Shown here one piece after another: positions 35,001 to 50,560 of a stretch of 64,000 bases of DNA (the first letter of the stretch is position 1; every line of letters starts with the position of its first letter). The DNA comes from Whitmania pigra (taxonomy: Eukaryota; Annelida; Clitellata; Hirudinida; Haemopidae). Location of the stretch: the NCBI GenBank assembly GCA_021613335.1, contig JAJTWR010000251.1:2251001-2315000 (forward strand). The letters run 5' to 3'. The notes below the pieces were generated by a model that worked only from the letters and a program-made list of their open reading frames with translations, had not been told where the DNA came from and did no database searches. The position numbers were made by a program, and so were the translations under genes.

Positions 35001-37033
35001 GTGGCTCTTCTCTGACCATAGCAAGCTAGCAACAGGAGAGGGTCACATGGATTGGGTGGCTGACTGTGATTTCAGTCCTTGGTTGGTTGAGTGCTTGGTT
35101 TGAACTTTGAACCGTGCCAATTATTTAAGTCTGGAATGATCACCAAGGCATCATTATGCAGCATGAACAGATGTCGGTTGCATTTTTTTGTGTTTTCAAA
35201 ACTTTGTCCATCTGTAATGGAGATGTTAATTTTGTTATTTTCTTGTTGAAAACATAGATTTTATTTCTTAATGATTGAAAATCATCATAACCATCGTCAT
35301 TATTGTCATTGTTATCATCACCATTGTCATCGTCATCATCACGACTTTTTTGTTCGCTCTCGAATTCAGCGGCAACAGACTGGCAACGGCGAGCGGCGAC
35401 ACCACAATCAAGATTTGGAACACGAACGATGCCACGTGTCTGCACACTTTCATGGATCATCAGAAGGCAGGTGAGGAGGATGAATTTATAATTATCCCAA
35501 TTACATTATGAATGTTTATGAAGTCTATGAATAATAAGTATAATTAATAAATATCCTACTTAATAATATGAATTCCAATGCCAATGAAGTTTATGGTTAA
35601 TAAGCACTGCACTGTGTTAATAATAATAAATGAATTATTCACGAAGTCTGGAGCTGCAGCTGGCATTATGGAGGAGACTTCTTAGCTTCCAGCTCTCTGG
35701 ACAGCAGTGCAAAGATCTGGGATCTCAACAGGTGAGCTGTCAATCAATTCAAGTGGTGCAATCAGGAATATGATAAGATGTCTAGTGAATAAAGATTACC
35801 TTCAAATAATTCAATCATTTATAATCATATAATATTTATTAGATTAACAATCACGATAATTACGACAATTAACTTCATACCTACAAATTTCTACAATTTG
35901 ATATAATCCATGTACACAATCAATGAATTTAATTATAATAATATTAATTACTAATAATAATATTTATGATGTAATTAGTCTCAGATGCAGATTTTCTCTG
36001 CGAGGTCACAAGGATTCTGTGAATAGTGTCGAATTCCTCCACTATTCCAACATCCTCGTCACGTCGTCGACAGACAAAAACATCTGCCTTTGGGATGCCA
36101 GGATGGTTTGTTCTCATCATCATTATCATCATCATCGTTGTCATCATTATCTTCATCACTATCATCATCATTATCTACCAACAGAACATTTGTGGAGACG
36201 TGTTCAAGGGTCACAAGCATTCGGTCAACCACTGCAAGTTTAACATGAAGGTGGGATCTTTACTCATCCCTTGGGGACGTCATTGTTCATTATCACTATC
36301 ATCACTTAGTTTTATCACTTATTAACCACTTCTTATCACTTATGAATTTCATGCATTCTGAACCCATTGATCATAAATTCTAGCCATTTTATCATTCATA
36401 CTCTTATCATCACATCCTAATTAAGAACTATTGTATTTCGTAAGTCATAAAATAATCACGGATAAATCGATCTGACATTAACGTACGAACAGGGAAACAT
36501 GATAGTCTCCTGTGACAGTTCAGGGCTCGTCATGACGTGGGACTTGAGGGCGAGAAAGATCGTCAACAAAATCGATTGCGGCCCGAGCAACGCCAACATG
36601 GCATGCTTCGACCCGACAGGACTGCTGGTCGTCGTGGCAACGGGTGACAACCTAGTCAAGGTTGTTGAGCTGTCCAATGAAAAGGTATTTTCCACCATCG
36701 TTCTTCCATCATTTCATGACGCAAGATGTCCTTAGCTAATGCTCGATAATGATAATAGGCATTATTATTGGCAAATGTGTCGATGCTTCACAGAATAATG
36801 GTCAAAAAACCATCTCTTGCCATAGATAGCATGCTCTCACGAGACACAAAGCATATTTTTAAATATCCTCCGTCCCCGATCTGTTCTCCCGAATAAATGT
36901 CGACCGACCTCTAACTCCTCAGGTTAGAAACTTGCCAGGTCACACAGGGTCAGTTCAGTGCATAAACTACGACCCTCAAGGAGAGTACTTCATCTCGGGA
37001 GGCAACGACAGGGATGTCATCATCTGGTCCTGA
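32098..37033 (+). CDS. SPAG16: SPAG16/PF20-like axonemal central-apparatus WD40 protein (15 exons, 650 aa)
   Basis: SPAG16/PF20 is a ciliary and sperm-flagellar central-pair protein. Exons: 32098-32137, 32211-32288, 32394-32467, 32590-32714, 32981-33118, 33505-33746, 34025-34326, 34562-34695, 34938-35081, 35370-35470, 35647-35731, 35985-36105, 36185-36250, 36493-36684, 36923-37033; all are phase-compatible, 1953 nt (human 631 aa). The N-terminus is acidic. A LisH-like helix (PEDFVRNFLVTKGMQDTLDAF, ~82-102) and a coiled coil with ERDHHKINHRRIHQEKERI and KEKMLTRLELEK (~150-232) follow. The middle is Asn-rich (~290-310). Seven WD repeats cover ~370-650, with TASGDTTIKIWN, VWSCSWHYGGDFLASSSLD, GHKDSVNSVEFL, LVTSSTDKNICLWDAR and a final IIWS. 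The first exon and the donor at 35082 (GTTGGT) are the least certain parts. Confidence 0.92.
33830..33935. repeat. TTG/TTA microsatellite in a SPAG16 intron
   Basis: TTGTTGTTA-type array inside the intron 33747-34024. It reads as poly-Val/Ile or poly-Cys/Tyr in + frames, which are artefacts. Confidence 0.85.
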
Positions 37034-37624
37034 CGTTCACCTCTTGCAAGACTCAAGACAAGAGTGACAGAAACAGGACCACAAATTACCTTGCATCTAT
37101 TTTCACGAATCGTTTGCTTTGTTATTATTAGTTGGCTATGTTAGGTTTTCGTCCTTTCGAAGACAATTTCTGTTTATGAAAAACATAAGAAACAAATCAA
37201 CTTTGTAGCATCTGCAAGTATCTAGTATCTGCCAACCTTTTAGAGGTTAAGCCACCTGCAATCAGCAAGACTTTTGTTGTAGATGTAAATGTAAATGCAT
37301 CTTTCTGAGAGCAGAGAAAAGAAATGAAACTTTAAATTATTAGATTTTAATTTGGTTATTTAAAACTCATAAAATAATAATGAACTGAGCTTTAAGACAT
37401 TTTTGGTGTGTAATATGTGATATTGTTAAAAAGATCTTAACGGTCATTGACTGTTAAAGAGATTTTCTAATACATACTCAATGCAGAAACACTAAACAAA
37501 CTCATAGAGAACAAGTGTATTTAAAACAACTACAAAAGATATGTTTTAATATTTACAAATCTGTGGCAAACCAAAAATCCACAAGATAAGTCTGATTAAC
37601 AATGAAAATAAAATATTCTGGGAA
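37034..37624. other. Intergenic, convergent 3' ends
   Basis: About 590 bp of AT-rich DNA between the SPAG16 stop and the stop of the minus-strand acidic protein gene. Nothing coding is seen. It should contain the two 3'UTRs. Confidence 0.5.
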
Positions 37625-38292
37625 TTATATTGAAGATCTGCCAGTTGGTTTCATTCGCTGTAATCCATCAAGGAGTGAATTGTCCATTGTGTCGTCAAAT
37701 TGATCAAGAGCCTCAGTTAACCTCTCTTGGTATTCCAATTCATCCCATAACTCTTCAATAAAATCGGCATGGATTGCATACTCCTGGATGTCAGTTAAAA
37801 ATCTTGGATCAATTTCTTTGGAATCCAGGTGATGAGGCAAATGTCCAGATAATCTGGTCTTGCTGGAATCACAGTCTGAAGAGTCCAAAGAGTCTATGCT
37901 GTCATCGAAGTGTCGTAGAGCTCTTGCCCTCACCTCCTGCTCCTCTAATTCTACTTTTTTTTCTTCAATCATCTCATCCAAACAATATTCTTCTTGTAAT
38001 TCACGGACAAAACTTTCGGAGAATTCAGAGTTGTAAAGATCGTCTGCAAGATCGCCTATATCCAGCTTTGAGTAATTTAATTTCTCAGACGATAGACTTT
38101 TCCTCATCACAACTCCTGTACATTCTTCATCTATTCTCACATCTGAAACTGGCAATTCAGGCACTGTAAAGTCAGCCATCAAATCTTGAAAATTAGAGCC
38201 AAACTGAAATTATAATATTGCAGTTAAATAACTAAAATACTTTATTAATTCATAAAATAAACATTATATGCTTTCGCAGTCTTGGAAAACAT
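37625..38292 (-). CDS. Unrecognised acidic protein with an internal repeat (2 exons, ~202 aa)
   Basis: Main exon 38203-37625 follows a clear acceptor (TTTCAG) and encodes about 192 residues, opening FGSNFQDLMADFTVPELPV. A candidate first exon, 38292-38263 (MFSKTAKAYN), joins in phase 0 through a 59-bp intron with a weak donor (GTTTAT). Without it, translation could start at the Met of LMADF. The protein is Asp/Glu-rich, predicted mostly helical, with no signal peptide or membrane segment. Two parts resemble each other: FVRELQEEYCL...EEQEVRARALRHFDDSID and FIEELWDELEYQERLTEALDQFDDTMD. I do not recognise the family. Confidence 0.6.
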
Positions 38293-39340
38293 AGTTGTAG
38301 ACTAAGTATTGCGTAAACTATACTGAATATTTTACTTTAAAGAGCTTGTTGCGTCAGTATAATAATGAGGCCAAAGCTAAAAGGCCTGACAAGAGATCAG
38401 CTAGAAGAGAATCAAATGAGGTAGGAGGCAAGAAGTTATTTTTGAGTGAGAAGCGCTATTTTTATGTTGATCTGAAGTACCACTGAGGTTGATTTCTATA
38501 TTGACAAAAGATGCTGAGTATTACGTGAGAAAAAATTACAAAAATTGCACGATTGGAACCTGAAGAAGTTATGGGGCGAAGTTCAGTGTCCCACAAGCTC
38601 TGATCAATGTTGAGTCGCGATGTGTGATGGTAGAAAAATTGTAAATACTCCAATTTATATTTTATTAATTTTTATTAATTTGAAGTCATTGCGCATTACT
38701 ATTTCCATAGGGCATTACAAGCACTCATTAAGCACTAATGGACGGTACATATTTAAAAAGCCCCGTTGTTTACATACTAATAGAAGATTAGATATTCTAA
38801 TGATTTAAAACTATAAAATATTACGTGAACATGTAGTTAAAATACGCATCAAATAAATGCAATTAAAGTTTAATTAAAACAATATTTAAATAACTTGTCG
38901 ATATCACTTCATTCACATAAATTATATAATATATTTTTGTTATACAACTTTAAAATTGCAGCAAATCATTTTTAAATAACAAATTTATCAAAATTTGTTC
39001 AAGTATTTAGGCAAAACACGATACTATCGATATTTGTCCTTGACTAGGCTCACCGGAGAAAATATCGTCCTCTTCAGAGTGAGTGTTATTTTGGAATTCG
39101 CGTCTGCTTTTTTATCCTGCAATATTTATCTAAGTGAGCATGGATGCTTTGATTTTATTACGTCATTCCAAACATGTACTCACGCCATTTTATTCCTTCA
39201 TGAAATCTTATTTTTTAATATATATGACTTTACCATCCTCGGTACGACTTCCAATATTAGGATTAGGACATCAACCATTAAGCATCTAATTTATTGATTG
39301 AAATTATGGACTTCATTAGTATAATTCAATAATTTTCCAG
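38293..39340. promoter_or_regulatory. Divergent spacer: possible bidirectional promoter, unassigned ORF start and ATP5PF 5'UTR exon
   Basis: Only 74 bp separate the proposed minus-strand ATG (38292) from a + strand ATG at 38367 that opens a 17-codon stretch (MRPKLKGLTRDQLEENQM) before a GTAGGA donor. No convincing second exon was found. Near 39040-39079 a stretch ends in a strong donor (AGA|GTGAGT) and fits a noncoding first exon of the ATP synthase F6 gene, whose coding exon follows an acceptor at 39339-39340. The remainder is AT-rich and holds nothing I can name. Confidence 0.4.
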
Positions 39341-39354
39341 ATATTTGGGACAGA

Positions 39355-40451
39355 ATGATGCTGCCAAGAATTGCACTCCTCTGCAGAGGTACAGTCCTTC
39401 GTACTGTCAAGAGGAACGTTGGAATAACTGCTCCTTGTCTTCAGACCACTGCTATCGATCCAATCCAAAAGCTTTTTATTGACACGATCCACGATTACAC
39501 TGCAAAGAGCAAGTTGGTGTCTGGATGCACTAATTTTGTTTCATTTCAATGCTTATGGACAACAGCTATCTGCTGTATTGATTATGGCGTGAATTAAGAT
39601 ATTCATCTTATACTTTTTTTTTAACAATGTCACAAGACTTTTCTTAGTCAATTTAAGTTGTCTAGTTAGCAAAATAAATTAAGCCCTAGTCTTCTAATAT
39701 CTGAGTAGGTGACTTAATCATTTTTGATAAATTAAATAAATCCTGCATAAAGTTTAATGCTTATTGTTCCATCTAGCCAGCTGTTCTATTATAATTTCAT
39801 TTATTGTTCATCATTAAATTTATTTAGGGTAGCTGGAGGCAAGTTGGTGGACATGAGTCCTGAGATGGAGAAGAATCTCAAGGATGAACTCGACAAGTTG
39901 GCCAAGCAGTACGGTTCCGTCGGAACTGACTTCACGAAGTTCCCGACCTTCACATTCAAAGGTCGGATCTTTTGATTTATTTATATGTTTTGTTAAAGTC
40001 TTTTTGTGAGATGATTTGGGCTCAATCGGTGGATATTATATATATTTGTCAGGGATTAAATGTTTGAGATGGCACCTTTCTTATTAAAAACATTGCTGTA
40101 CAACATAGGCTGGATTTCCTGATTTAGCATCATATGATAAATTCTCAGTTTAAATTCATTTGTTCGAAGGTAATTTTGTCTGAATTATCACCTGATTGGA
40201 TGTCTTTAAGATCAACACCTGAGTAATTTTTGGGGAAATATTTAATTTCCGTCGCTCTACGATTTAAGCTCACCTTTATCGACATTTGAAACGTTGTTCT
40301 TCACCTCTCTTGACTTGAAACTGTTTCTTCAGAGCCCGAACTGGAGCCGGTCGGACTTCAACTCGACCCGAAGAAATTGGAGGCCTTGCTGCAGATCGAG
40401 GAGGAGGAAGTCAAAAAGGAAGAGGAAGAGAAATGCTGGTTTGAATACTGA
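39355..40451 (+). CDS. ATP5PF: Mitochondrial ATP synthase coupling factor 6 (3 coding exons, 136 aa)
   Basis: This is the F6 subunit of the peripheral stalk of mitochondrial F1Fo ATP synthase. Exons 39355-39512, 39828-39961 and 40333-40451 give 411 nt in phase. The N-terminus is a basic, Arg-rich targeting sequence (LPRIALLCRGTVLRTVKRN). The F6 core follows: NVGITAP, DPIQKLFIDTIHDYTAKSK, a GG turn, a helix MEKNLKDELDKLAKQYG and FPTFTFKEPELEPV. Human F6 is 108 aa; this one has an extra acidic tail (QIEEEEVKKEEEEKCWFEY). A second Met directly follows the first, so the start may be 39358. A poly(A) signal AATAAA lies at 40522-40527. Confidence 0.93.
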
Positions 40452-40521
40452 TTCGTGGAAAATCGACGGTCCACGACGATCGTTTTTCGTTCTTAACGTC
40501 GTCTGATAAAGTATCGAAGGA

Positions 40522-40527
40522 AATAAA
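40522..40527 (+). terminator. Poly(A) signal of the ATP synthase F6 gene
   Basis: AATAAA about 70 bp after the stop codon. Confidence 0.6.
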
Positions 40528-41910
40528 GTCGATCGATAATTAACAAATCACGGTCGTCTTTGTCAATCTGTCGAATTGCATAGATAGTTTAGCTACGCAA
40601 ATTTAGATTCGAACTGCACGAATTGGCTGGCTACTTGAATTTATGTTTGATTTGAGGACCAGAGGCTTCAAAGATGTTGTTAAAATAAGCAGCAGACAAA
40701 TGGGCTTGAGACGATGGAATCAGTTAGCGGGTTCCGATTACAGAGTCCACGAAAAAAAACCGTGATACGTATATACTTTCCGATTAAAAATTGATTTTAT
40801 CTCCAGAGGGTAAAATAGGCTTCTTTAGTTTTGTCGTCGTCGATTTAACATTTCGTAGTCTTCCAGGTGCAAAGCGAAGGTGTTTTTCCGTGTAATTAAT
40901 CAAGGCTCAATCGGCGTTAAGTGTAGATTTTACATTAGCGGAGGAAATGGTGGTAAGCACCAGCGAGAGGGGACGCCTCCGTGGCACGTGTCGAGGACAA
41001 TTTCAGTCGAGGGTGCGCTTGACTGTTATTCAATTTAGGGAGGAACTAAGAAGTTCATTCGTCGCTCAAAGTCTCGGTTAATCCGACATTTGCGTGACAT
41101 GTCGAAAAACACCGATTCGCCATCTTCCTTTTTTTTTATTTTTAACACATTCAGTTACTAAATTGAGGAATCACATGACTTTGATTACATTTAAAACATA
41201 TATTTTATTTTTGAAACTCGTCCCAGGGTTTGAAAGCTTAGATTTTTAATTTGGTTAAAATTAAGGGAGTTTTTGAAACTCATTAAATTTGAGATTAACA
41301 AGGGCAAACTCGTTCCCGTTGAACCTCATCATCTTAATGAAAATGTTTATCCTGCTTTAAAGAAGTTTTAGATTTTAAAAGTTGATTTGAAATTGCTAAA
41401 AACATCTCGACGCCTCGTTGAAAGCATTAGGCGAAATCGATTTGCCGTTTTTAGTTGGGCAAGAACGCTAACAATAAAATTACTAACGGCAATAAGTTAA
41501 CTATTAATTAAACTACGTGGAATATCTAATTGTTACTCGAAGCATCAACACTAGGACTATCACAGTTCTGAAAATCGTTGATTTTCCGTCTTAAATAGTA
41601 GTTAATTTCAGTGACGTCGTTTCAGCTTTATCCAAATAATTATTAAGGTAATAAGGAGATGACCCTTTCGGCCGTAGTATCACGACACACCTCCCAAATG
41701 TCATCCGTAATTAGTAGTTTATATAATAATTTATGTGGCGCCACAAGAGTATCATTAGATAACATTAGATAATCGGAATCATATCCACCGATAGAAATTT
41801 CGGGCTAATGGGTACACAGCCCCATCAATCGGTCCGGAATTAGGGCGACCAGTGACCCCGGTCATATTTATCATTCAAAAGCCTAATAATAGCACATCAA
41901 AAAGTAATCC
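40528..41910. other. Intergenic, no gene seen
   Basis: About 1.4 kb of mostly AT-rich, non-repetitive DNA without a coding-like frame that I could join to anything. Confidence 0.5.
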
Positions 41911-42401
41911 TAAAACCGGGATGAGATCCCAAACTCGATCGCCTGCCAAGAGTTTAAAAAATATGTTGTGCGCGGACCGTCAGTCCGAAACTCTCAGGCA
42001 GACCTCGGAACACTTTAAGGTAGGACAGCTTTGTTTTGTAGAGATGTAATATTGAGCGAATAATATCAGAGTCATACATTCGCGTTACATATTCAATTTT
42101 ACATCAGATTTTGAAAACATTTTCTTCACTAAAAGTAGTTTTTATGCAAACCATCGTCATAATCAGATATTATCTATTTATCAACAAATAGTTAACTGAA
42201 AGTAGATGATAGATCATCTAAGTCTATCTAAAACTCACATTTTAACAAACACTTGCAGCCCAATAATTCCAAATAAGATGACCATTTTATGTCATACTCT
42301 AAAAGGGCAACGGCCCCGACTACCACAAACTGCAATCAATTTCTGATCTCGCAACCAGGCGCTGCTCGAAGCTCAAAGAGTTTGATGACCCTACTTGGTA
42401 A
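41911..42401 (+). CDS. Possible small unrecognised gene (2 exons)
   Basis: A coding-like stretch from ATG 41911 (MRSQTRSPAKSLKNML; the frame is open upstream to 41795) ends in AAG|GTAGGA at 42019. It joins in phase 0 to 42306, which encodes GNGPDYHKLQSISDLATRR and KLKEFDDPTW, then TAA at 42399-42401. The stop overlaps a strong donor (TTG|GTAAGA at 42398), so the gene might instead continue downstream. No family recognised. The true 5' end may include an upstream exon. Confidence 0.35.
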
Positions 42402-43989
<1,588 letters not shown>

Positions 43990-44323
43990 AAAAATTAAAA
44001 AAAAAACATTTTCATTAGACTAACGAGTCTCTGATTTCCAAAGCGTCTTTCGGACAAAAGCAGTGTTCGTTATTAATTTATTAAGCAAGAACTTGACAGT
44101 GGACATAAATGGATACCTCATTTCGTCATAAACGGATTAATTTCCGACCATTTCGTCTCCGAACAAAGCAAACATGAAGTCGTCTTCGACCTCGTAAAGA
44201 AACACACGTGTCCCCCACCACGTCAAACTCTTCTATCCTTCCTTCCCTCTCTCCCCGTCCTTATCGTCCTTTTTTAATGCACTCACTTTTATGGAACAAT
44301 TTCTCTTTCTATCGGAGTAAGGT

Positions 44324-44330
44324 TATATAA
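44324..44330 (+). promoter_or_regulatory. TATA box of the neuropeptide gene
   Basis: TATATAA lies about 30 bp before a probable transcription start. A probable noncoding first exon runs to 44441, ending in AAGAAG|GTAAAT. The next acceptor in the right place is at 45953-45954, 5 bp before the start codon. Assignment rests on position and splice signals only. Confidence 0.5.
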
Positions 44331-44441
44331 GTAAGTGTCACGTCTACCTCTTTACTTGTCGCCAGCTTTGCATTGGAGCGAAACGCAGGCCTCTAGACGT
44401 CACATCGAGAGCAGACATCATAAGGAAGAAACATTAAGAAG

Positions 44442-45954
44442 GTAAATTTCTTTTCAGTAATTATTCGTTAGCAAACAAGTGCATTTTATGATTTAATGAC
44501 CAAGAAAAACTAGGATCGATTCATGATTTGAGATCATTATGTTTAATTACTCGATGAGGGTGAGTTTAAATCCAAGACAAGACTGAGTCAGAAAGACGTT
44601 CCACTTGAATAGAAAAATGGTGCTTGCCATGCGTAAAAAATATTTTAAATATTGCAAACGCTTGCATCTAAATAGGTAAAGTTAACTAAATAATGAGTTG
44701 TTATGGTTCATTGAAAGTGAGAAGCACTTATTCATTATGTTGGAGAATGCGTTTAATAAACGATGCATAATACTTTTCAAATCGGTCACCCTTGAATTCA
44801 TTCGACCGTGAAGATATTGAATAATAGTAATGAGTAACGTTTACAATTGTAATTAATTGTTGTTCAACGCAAACGATATCGAAACAAATTAATAAATTAA
44901 TGCTGATATCATCGGGTCAAGTTTGTCTCAGGAAAATATCTTCCATAAGTTTCCTCATTTCCGCATCCATCATAACATGTCCACAACCTATCTAAGCATC
45001 GATCTAACTTTACCTTTACACTATCGTAGATCACCCGTGGTCTATTTCTACCACATAATGGGTTACCATCTTTCACTCCCGGTCTCAGAAAATGGCATCG
45101 TTTTTGTAGAAGGAGTGATCGAATGTTTGCATTCGTAGGAAGTCGTGTGGAAGATCCACGGTGGATGGTCGATGGAAGGACTCGCCATGGTCTCACGGTG
45201 TTCCGGTGCTCCCTGTGTTTTTTAAGTTATCGAATGGATTATTATTATAATTATAGTTACAATAATTATTATAATATATATATTATTATTATTATTAATA
45301 CAATATAATATAATATAATATAATATATATATATATTATTATATAATATATTATTATTACTGCTTTCAATTTTATTACTACCATATTAATTACTATAGTA
45401 TTAGCCGTTTCCAAACATTAAATTAATATTTAATACAAAATAACATCGCTTGATGATAGATCTCGAACACGTAACCTTGCAATTTAAGCAACTGGAATTT
45501 TACATCACGTTGGAACACGCTCTAATTCGTAATAGGTTATCAATAAATAATTGAATAATATAATACAAAATTTAATAATATTACAATTATAGTTATTATT
45601 AATAGACAGATTATAAAAAATAATTATAATTATAATAATTATCTTATATTATTCTCTGCAACCTCATACCACACAAGGTAACCAATCAATCCGTCGTTCC
45701 ATGGTTGGATGAACCCTTATCGAATACCATTTGAGGTTTTAGTCGAATGTAAACATTACTTGATGCCAAGAGATTGAGGATCAATGATGTGTTTGTTGGC
45801 TTCGGATGATACGGAAGGTGACATAAGTGGTTGGATGGATGGATGGATGGATGGATGGAAGGATGGATGGATTGATTGATGGATGGATGAATGGATGTGT
45901 AAATGCATGGATTTTAAGATTAAAATTCAGTTGTTTAACTAATTTAACATACAG
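44442..45954. other. First intron of the neuropeptide gene
   Basis: AT-rich intron with ATT/AT microsatellites (45238-45350, including TATATATA) and a GGAT tetranucleotide array at 45832-45890. No exon seen on either strand. Confidence 0.45.
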
Positions 45955-45959
45955 ACAAA

Positions 45960-47720
<1,761 letters not shown>

Positions 47721-49040
47721 AATGGCGGGTGAAGAAGATAATAATCCAAAGATATTTGATGCTCTCTTCAATTGAATTGCTTTATAGTTGTTGAATAAGT
47801 TATTCGTAATTGTTGTTGTCGTTGCTGGTTAAAAGTAAAGTCGTTATAAAGTTGTTGTCCGTTTTAAAAATATTCAGAGTTTGTGATATTAAATGAAATA
47901 TTAATAATGTCTTGATAATTTAGTTTCTTGGTCCACTTTGATTGAGATACTAAGTTGATAAGTTGGTTAGACGGTTGATTATAAGGAAGGGTCGGGATTG
48001 GTTGTAAGGGATTAAGTGATTGGTTGAAAAGATATTGATTGATTGTAAGGGATTTAGTGATTGATTGAAAAAGGTATTATTTCAAATATAACCTTTATCG
48101 TATCGTATGTAAACGGTAATATAGTAAAGTAATTCACGGTGACTTTGTATTCACTCAGCTTTTCGTCAAAGCATTTATGTGGTGCTCCCTTCCGGTGGCA
48201 TTATCCTGAAATGGTTTGCGAGCCCATCATCGTCATTCAACGTGAATCATTGAAGTGTAAAATGTATTAACCTCTGAACTCTCAATAAATTCTTACAAAA
48301 CTAACGATCTCATGCAGTGACACACCAAATGTTCTTGCCGCCCACAACCTCTTGGCCGTTAATAATCCGTTAACCTTGGCTCCCTGACTTTTGCTCACAT
48401 GGCAATTGCCCGTGTGATAATCTATATGAGCAGCAGTCTATGTGTACAACTGCCATTTGAGCAATAGTCTGGTTACCGTTCCGTTAATCTTCAAGTTTTC
48501 TAAAAGCTCTCAAATATTTTTACAATCAAATTGGTTAAAAATTGACAAACTCTTCCCATTTTTTCTCATGTTTGTTTTGTAACAGTTTCAAAATTCAATC
48601 CATCGGCGTGTTCTATAGAGAGGACTGCCAAGTCTGTAAGCTTTCTCTGGCTCAACGATGATCGAAGAGAGTTTTTTATTAACTTATGTTTAAAAAAAGA
48701 GCGCTATCACTTGGCAGCAAGATACGTAGCAAGATCGCAATATTAGAGGCGTAATTTCCAAGGTGATATCTCTATACGAAGCTCAAACGTTGAAAGGGAC
48801 CAACCTTCACAAAATAAGTCAATCTTTTACCTTCGGCAAAAAACTCCTTTTTCTCTATGTTTTCATCAACTTCGCCAATCACAATTATCAGCAAGCGGAT
48901 TTTAAGAAAGGCTTACAGTCGTATCTCTCTTTACGAACTTGGAGGTTTGCCTCGCTTTTCGAAACTTTTTCGGGTTACGTACTTTGAGTGTTAAAATTTT
49001 ATTTTAAATTTTGTTATTAAAATTATGCTTCCAGTAATGT
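47721..49040. other. Intergenic; 3' end of the neuropeptide gene
   Basis: An AATAAA at about 48284 could be the neuropeptide poly(A) signal. Short GATTGATTG-like repeats occur near 47990-48070. No gene recognised. Confidence 0.4.
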
Positions 49041-50560
49041 GGAGAGGAAAATAACAAAGCATAAGAATTGTGTTCACAAGAATAATATTTACGGAGTTGT
49101 TGAATGATGTTTTTGCCCCTGCATTTAAAACATGTCTTGAGCAAGAGGAGTTGCCACTGAAATGTTTGCTCCTTATGGACAATGCTCCTGCCCATCCTCT
49201 AAATGTTGAAAAAATCTCAATCCAGATTATGACTTTATTAAAATTAAATTTCTGCTTCCTAACATCGCACCGTTATTACAGCCAATTGATGAGCAAGTAA
49301 TTTCGAACTTCAAAAAACTGTTTTTGTGTGCACACGAAATCTCTTTTTGAAAGGTGTTTCCAGGTCACCAATTTACACTGATTTGACTCTTCGTGATTTT
49401 TTAGGAAGGATCATCTTAATATCCTCAATTTCCTAAATCTTAACTGCATAAATCTTGTTGATAAAGCCTGGAACAGTGTTACCACACGCACATTGCATTC
49501 ATCGTGGAATGAACTTTGGCCAGCTTGCGTGCCTAACAAAGAAATGATAATTCTAACAAAGAAATGATAATTCTAACAAAGAAATGATAATTCTAACAAA
49601 GAAATGATAATTCTAACAAAGAAATGATAATTCTAACAAAGAAATGATAATTCTAACAAAAAAATGATAATTCTAACAAATAAATGATAATTCTAACGAA
49701 GAAATAATAGTTTTAACAAAGAAATGATAATTCTAACAAAGAAATAATAGTTTTAACAAAGAAATGATAATTCTAACAAAGAAATGATAATTCTAACAAA
49801 GAAATGATAATTCTAACAAAGAAATGATAATTCTAACAAAGAAATGATAATTCTAACAAAGAAATGATAATTCTAACAAAGAAATGATAATTCTAACAAA
49901 GAAATGATAATTCTAACAAAAAAATGATAATTCTAACAAAGAAAGATAATTCTAACAAAGAAATGATAATTCTAACAAAGAAATGATAATTCTAACAAAG
50001 AAATGATAATTCTAACAAAGAAATGATAATTCTAACAAAGAAATGATAATTCTAACAAAGAAATGATAATTCTAACAAAGAAATGATAATTCTAACAAAG
50101 AAATGATAATTCTAACAAAGAAATGATAATTCTAACAAAGTGAATGATAATTCTGCGCTACAAGACATTTTAAGCCTTGCCAGAAGTTTAGACCCGGAAG
50201 TAGATGAAAACGATATTGTGGAATTGCTGGAGGGTCGTAGCCAAGAAATAACAGCATAAGAGCTTGTTGAACTGCAGCAAGAGCAAGTAGAGGATATGCA
50301 GGAGAGAACAGAAGAAGAGGGCGATGTATCATTTGCTACAAGTGCTGAAATAAAAGACATTTGTAACAAGTGGAATGATGTCCAGGCTTTTATTGAAAAG
50401 CACCACCTAGACAAAACTGTTTCGACAAGGGTAGTGGACTTTTTCAATGACATTGTCATGGTCCATTTCCAAAAAATTATACAGCAAAGGAAAAAACAAG
50501 TTTCTTTGGACCGTTTTTTAGTTCAAAATCCAAAAGTTACAATAGAAGAGATTTACTAGC
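49041..50560 (+). mobile_element. Tigger/pogo-like (DDE_1) transposase relic
   Basis: Coding pieces in order: TRIIFTELLNDVFAPAF, LPLKCLLLMDNAPAHP (the D of the DDE triad), then after a frameshift PNIAPLLQPIDEQVISNFKK, and LWPACVPNK before 49534. After the minisatellite the frame resumes with ALQDILSLARSLDPEVDEND, an in-frame stop at 50257, and a C-terminal stretch to the stop at 50557-50559. Frameshifts and stops make it inactive. No terminal repeats were identified. Confidence 0.75.
49534..50155. repeat. 20-bp minisatellite inside the transposase relic (~31 copies)
   Basis: About 31 tandem copies of a 20-bp unit (TAACAAAGAAATGATAATTC), mostly perfect. A few variant copies occur (AATAATAGTTTT around 49700-49750, a 19-bp unit near 49940). 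It starts and ends within transposase-derived sequence, which carries one diverged copy at each edge. Confidence 0.95.
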
